From Triglochin maritima (lineage: Eukaryota; Streptophyta; Magnoliopsida; Alismatales; Juncaginaceae), in contig OY821787.1 in NCBI GenBank assembly GCA_963682175.1, forward strand, positions 28,188,501-28,252,500: a DNA stretch of 64,000 bases, in the 5' to 3' direction. The translations under genes and the position numbers were made by a program. The notes beneath the pieces were generated by a model. It ran no database searches, was not told where the DNA came from, and saw nothing but the letters and a program-made list of their open reading frames with translations. Positions 63,584 to 64,000 of the stretch are shown here, piece by piece. Positions within the stretch are counted from its first letter, which is position 1, and each line of letters begins with the position of its first letter.

Positions 63584-64000
63584 TGTAACATCCCGAAACA
63601 GCGGAAAATTTAAAAATTTAAACTATCAAGAGATCATCAGAATAAACTCAACATCGGGAATGTCACTCAATAAATCGACCGTCGGTGCACCAATAATACC
63701 ACAGAGTTTGTCAAAAGATGTGATTACAATGATACAATGAAAAGACAGATAAAGTAATCACGACGACCTCGAAGAGTCCGATGAGGATCCTGGCCCCAAG
63801 ATGTGTGCGCCCGCGGTCACCGCCCGACAGAACCTACTGCGGTCCTGAAACATGAATCAACAACGATGCCCGAGTTTCCCATTAGGAACCCCCGTATGCC
63901 AAGCTCACCTATATGCATGCAATAGTACGGTAAAAGAACCTATCATACTAGTAGCATGTCATGTCACATCTGCAATGCATCAAATCCCTCAACAGGGTAA
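63584..64000 (-). repeat. Tekay-type LTR, partial at the window edge
   Basis: Plus-strand start TGTAACATCCCGAAACAGCGG, then the same order of blocks as 21607-22020 and 51976-52390 ('ggtgcaccaa', 'cagagtttgtcaaaa', 'cctatatgc(a/g)tgca', 'ctagtagcatgtcatg') at lower identity. The LTR's 3' end on the minus strand is here; the rest lies beyond the window. Confidence 0.88.

Overview
The window looks like repeat-dense intergenic DNA from a flowering plant nuclear genome, probably a eudicot. The evidence is the set of transposable-element lineages: Athila-type and Tekay/Del chromovirus Ty3/gypsy elements, a SIRE/Maximus-type Ty1/copia element, CACTA (TNP2) elements with an Ulp1-like gene, PIF/Harbinger, hAT, and Mutator-like MITEs. 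Primer binding sites matching plant tRNA-Asp and initiator tRNA-Met agree. I found no intact host gene, tRNA, rRNA, CRISPR array or bacterial feature. Species cannot be told from the sequence alone.

Layout. 1-3270: 3' end and 3' LTR of an Athila-like element (subfamily B). 3535-6359: remnant of a CACTA element (CACTG termini) with a broken TNP2 transposase. 6889-9833: non-autonomous CACTA with matching termini and TSD ttc, carrying a copia-type LTR insertion. 10093-17687: second CACTG-type CACTA with decayed TNP2, Transposase_24-like and Ulp1-like genes, split by a 2.26-kb hAT element (10633-12896, perfect 8-bp TSD). 18501-19865: 1.37-kb non-autonomous CACTA with TSD ttt. 20530-21606: small CACTA, hAT and Harbinger-like end fragments.

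21607-29842 (minus) is a 5'-truncated Tekay chromovirus. Its LTR is interrupted by a gag-only Athila A element (22852-27412), which is flanked by an unusual 47-bp duplication. 29843-32358 is the 5' end of an Athila B element, inserted into the pol gene of a copia element whose pieces run from 32359 to 47874 (minus). That copia element was also hit between its PBS and gag start by a 10.2-kb Athila A element (34608-44834, TSD gttaa), and in its LTR by a solo Athila B LTR (45199-46686). 48000-51128 is a decayed PIF/Harbinger element with a DDE transposase and a Myb/SANT-like partner. 51976-58796 is a second Tekay element (TSD acaat) with a deleted 5' LTR/gag region. 61019-63464 holds a hAT MITE and two adjacent Mutator-like MITEs with interlocked 9-bp TSDs. 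63584-64000 is the edge of a third Tekay LTR.

How it works together. These are parasites at different stages of decay, not a pathway. The nesting gives a relative chronology: copia first, then Athila B and A into it; Tekay first, then the gag-only Athila into its LTR. The least decayed coding region is the 703-codon Athila gag at 22871-24982. The most unusual signals are palindromic motif arrays inside LTRs (CGGTCGACCG in both Tekay and copia LTRs; GACCGCCAATTGGCGGTC in Athila LTRs and leaders), the 47-bp flanking duplication, a filler insertion that looks copied from nearby sequence, and the interlocked MITE insertions. I see no convincing new cellular system.
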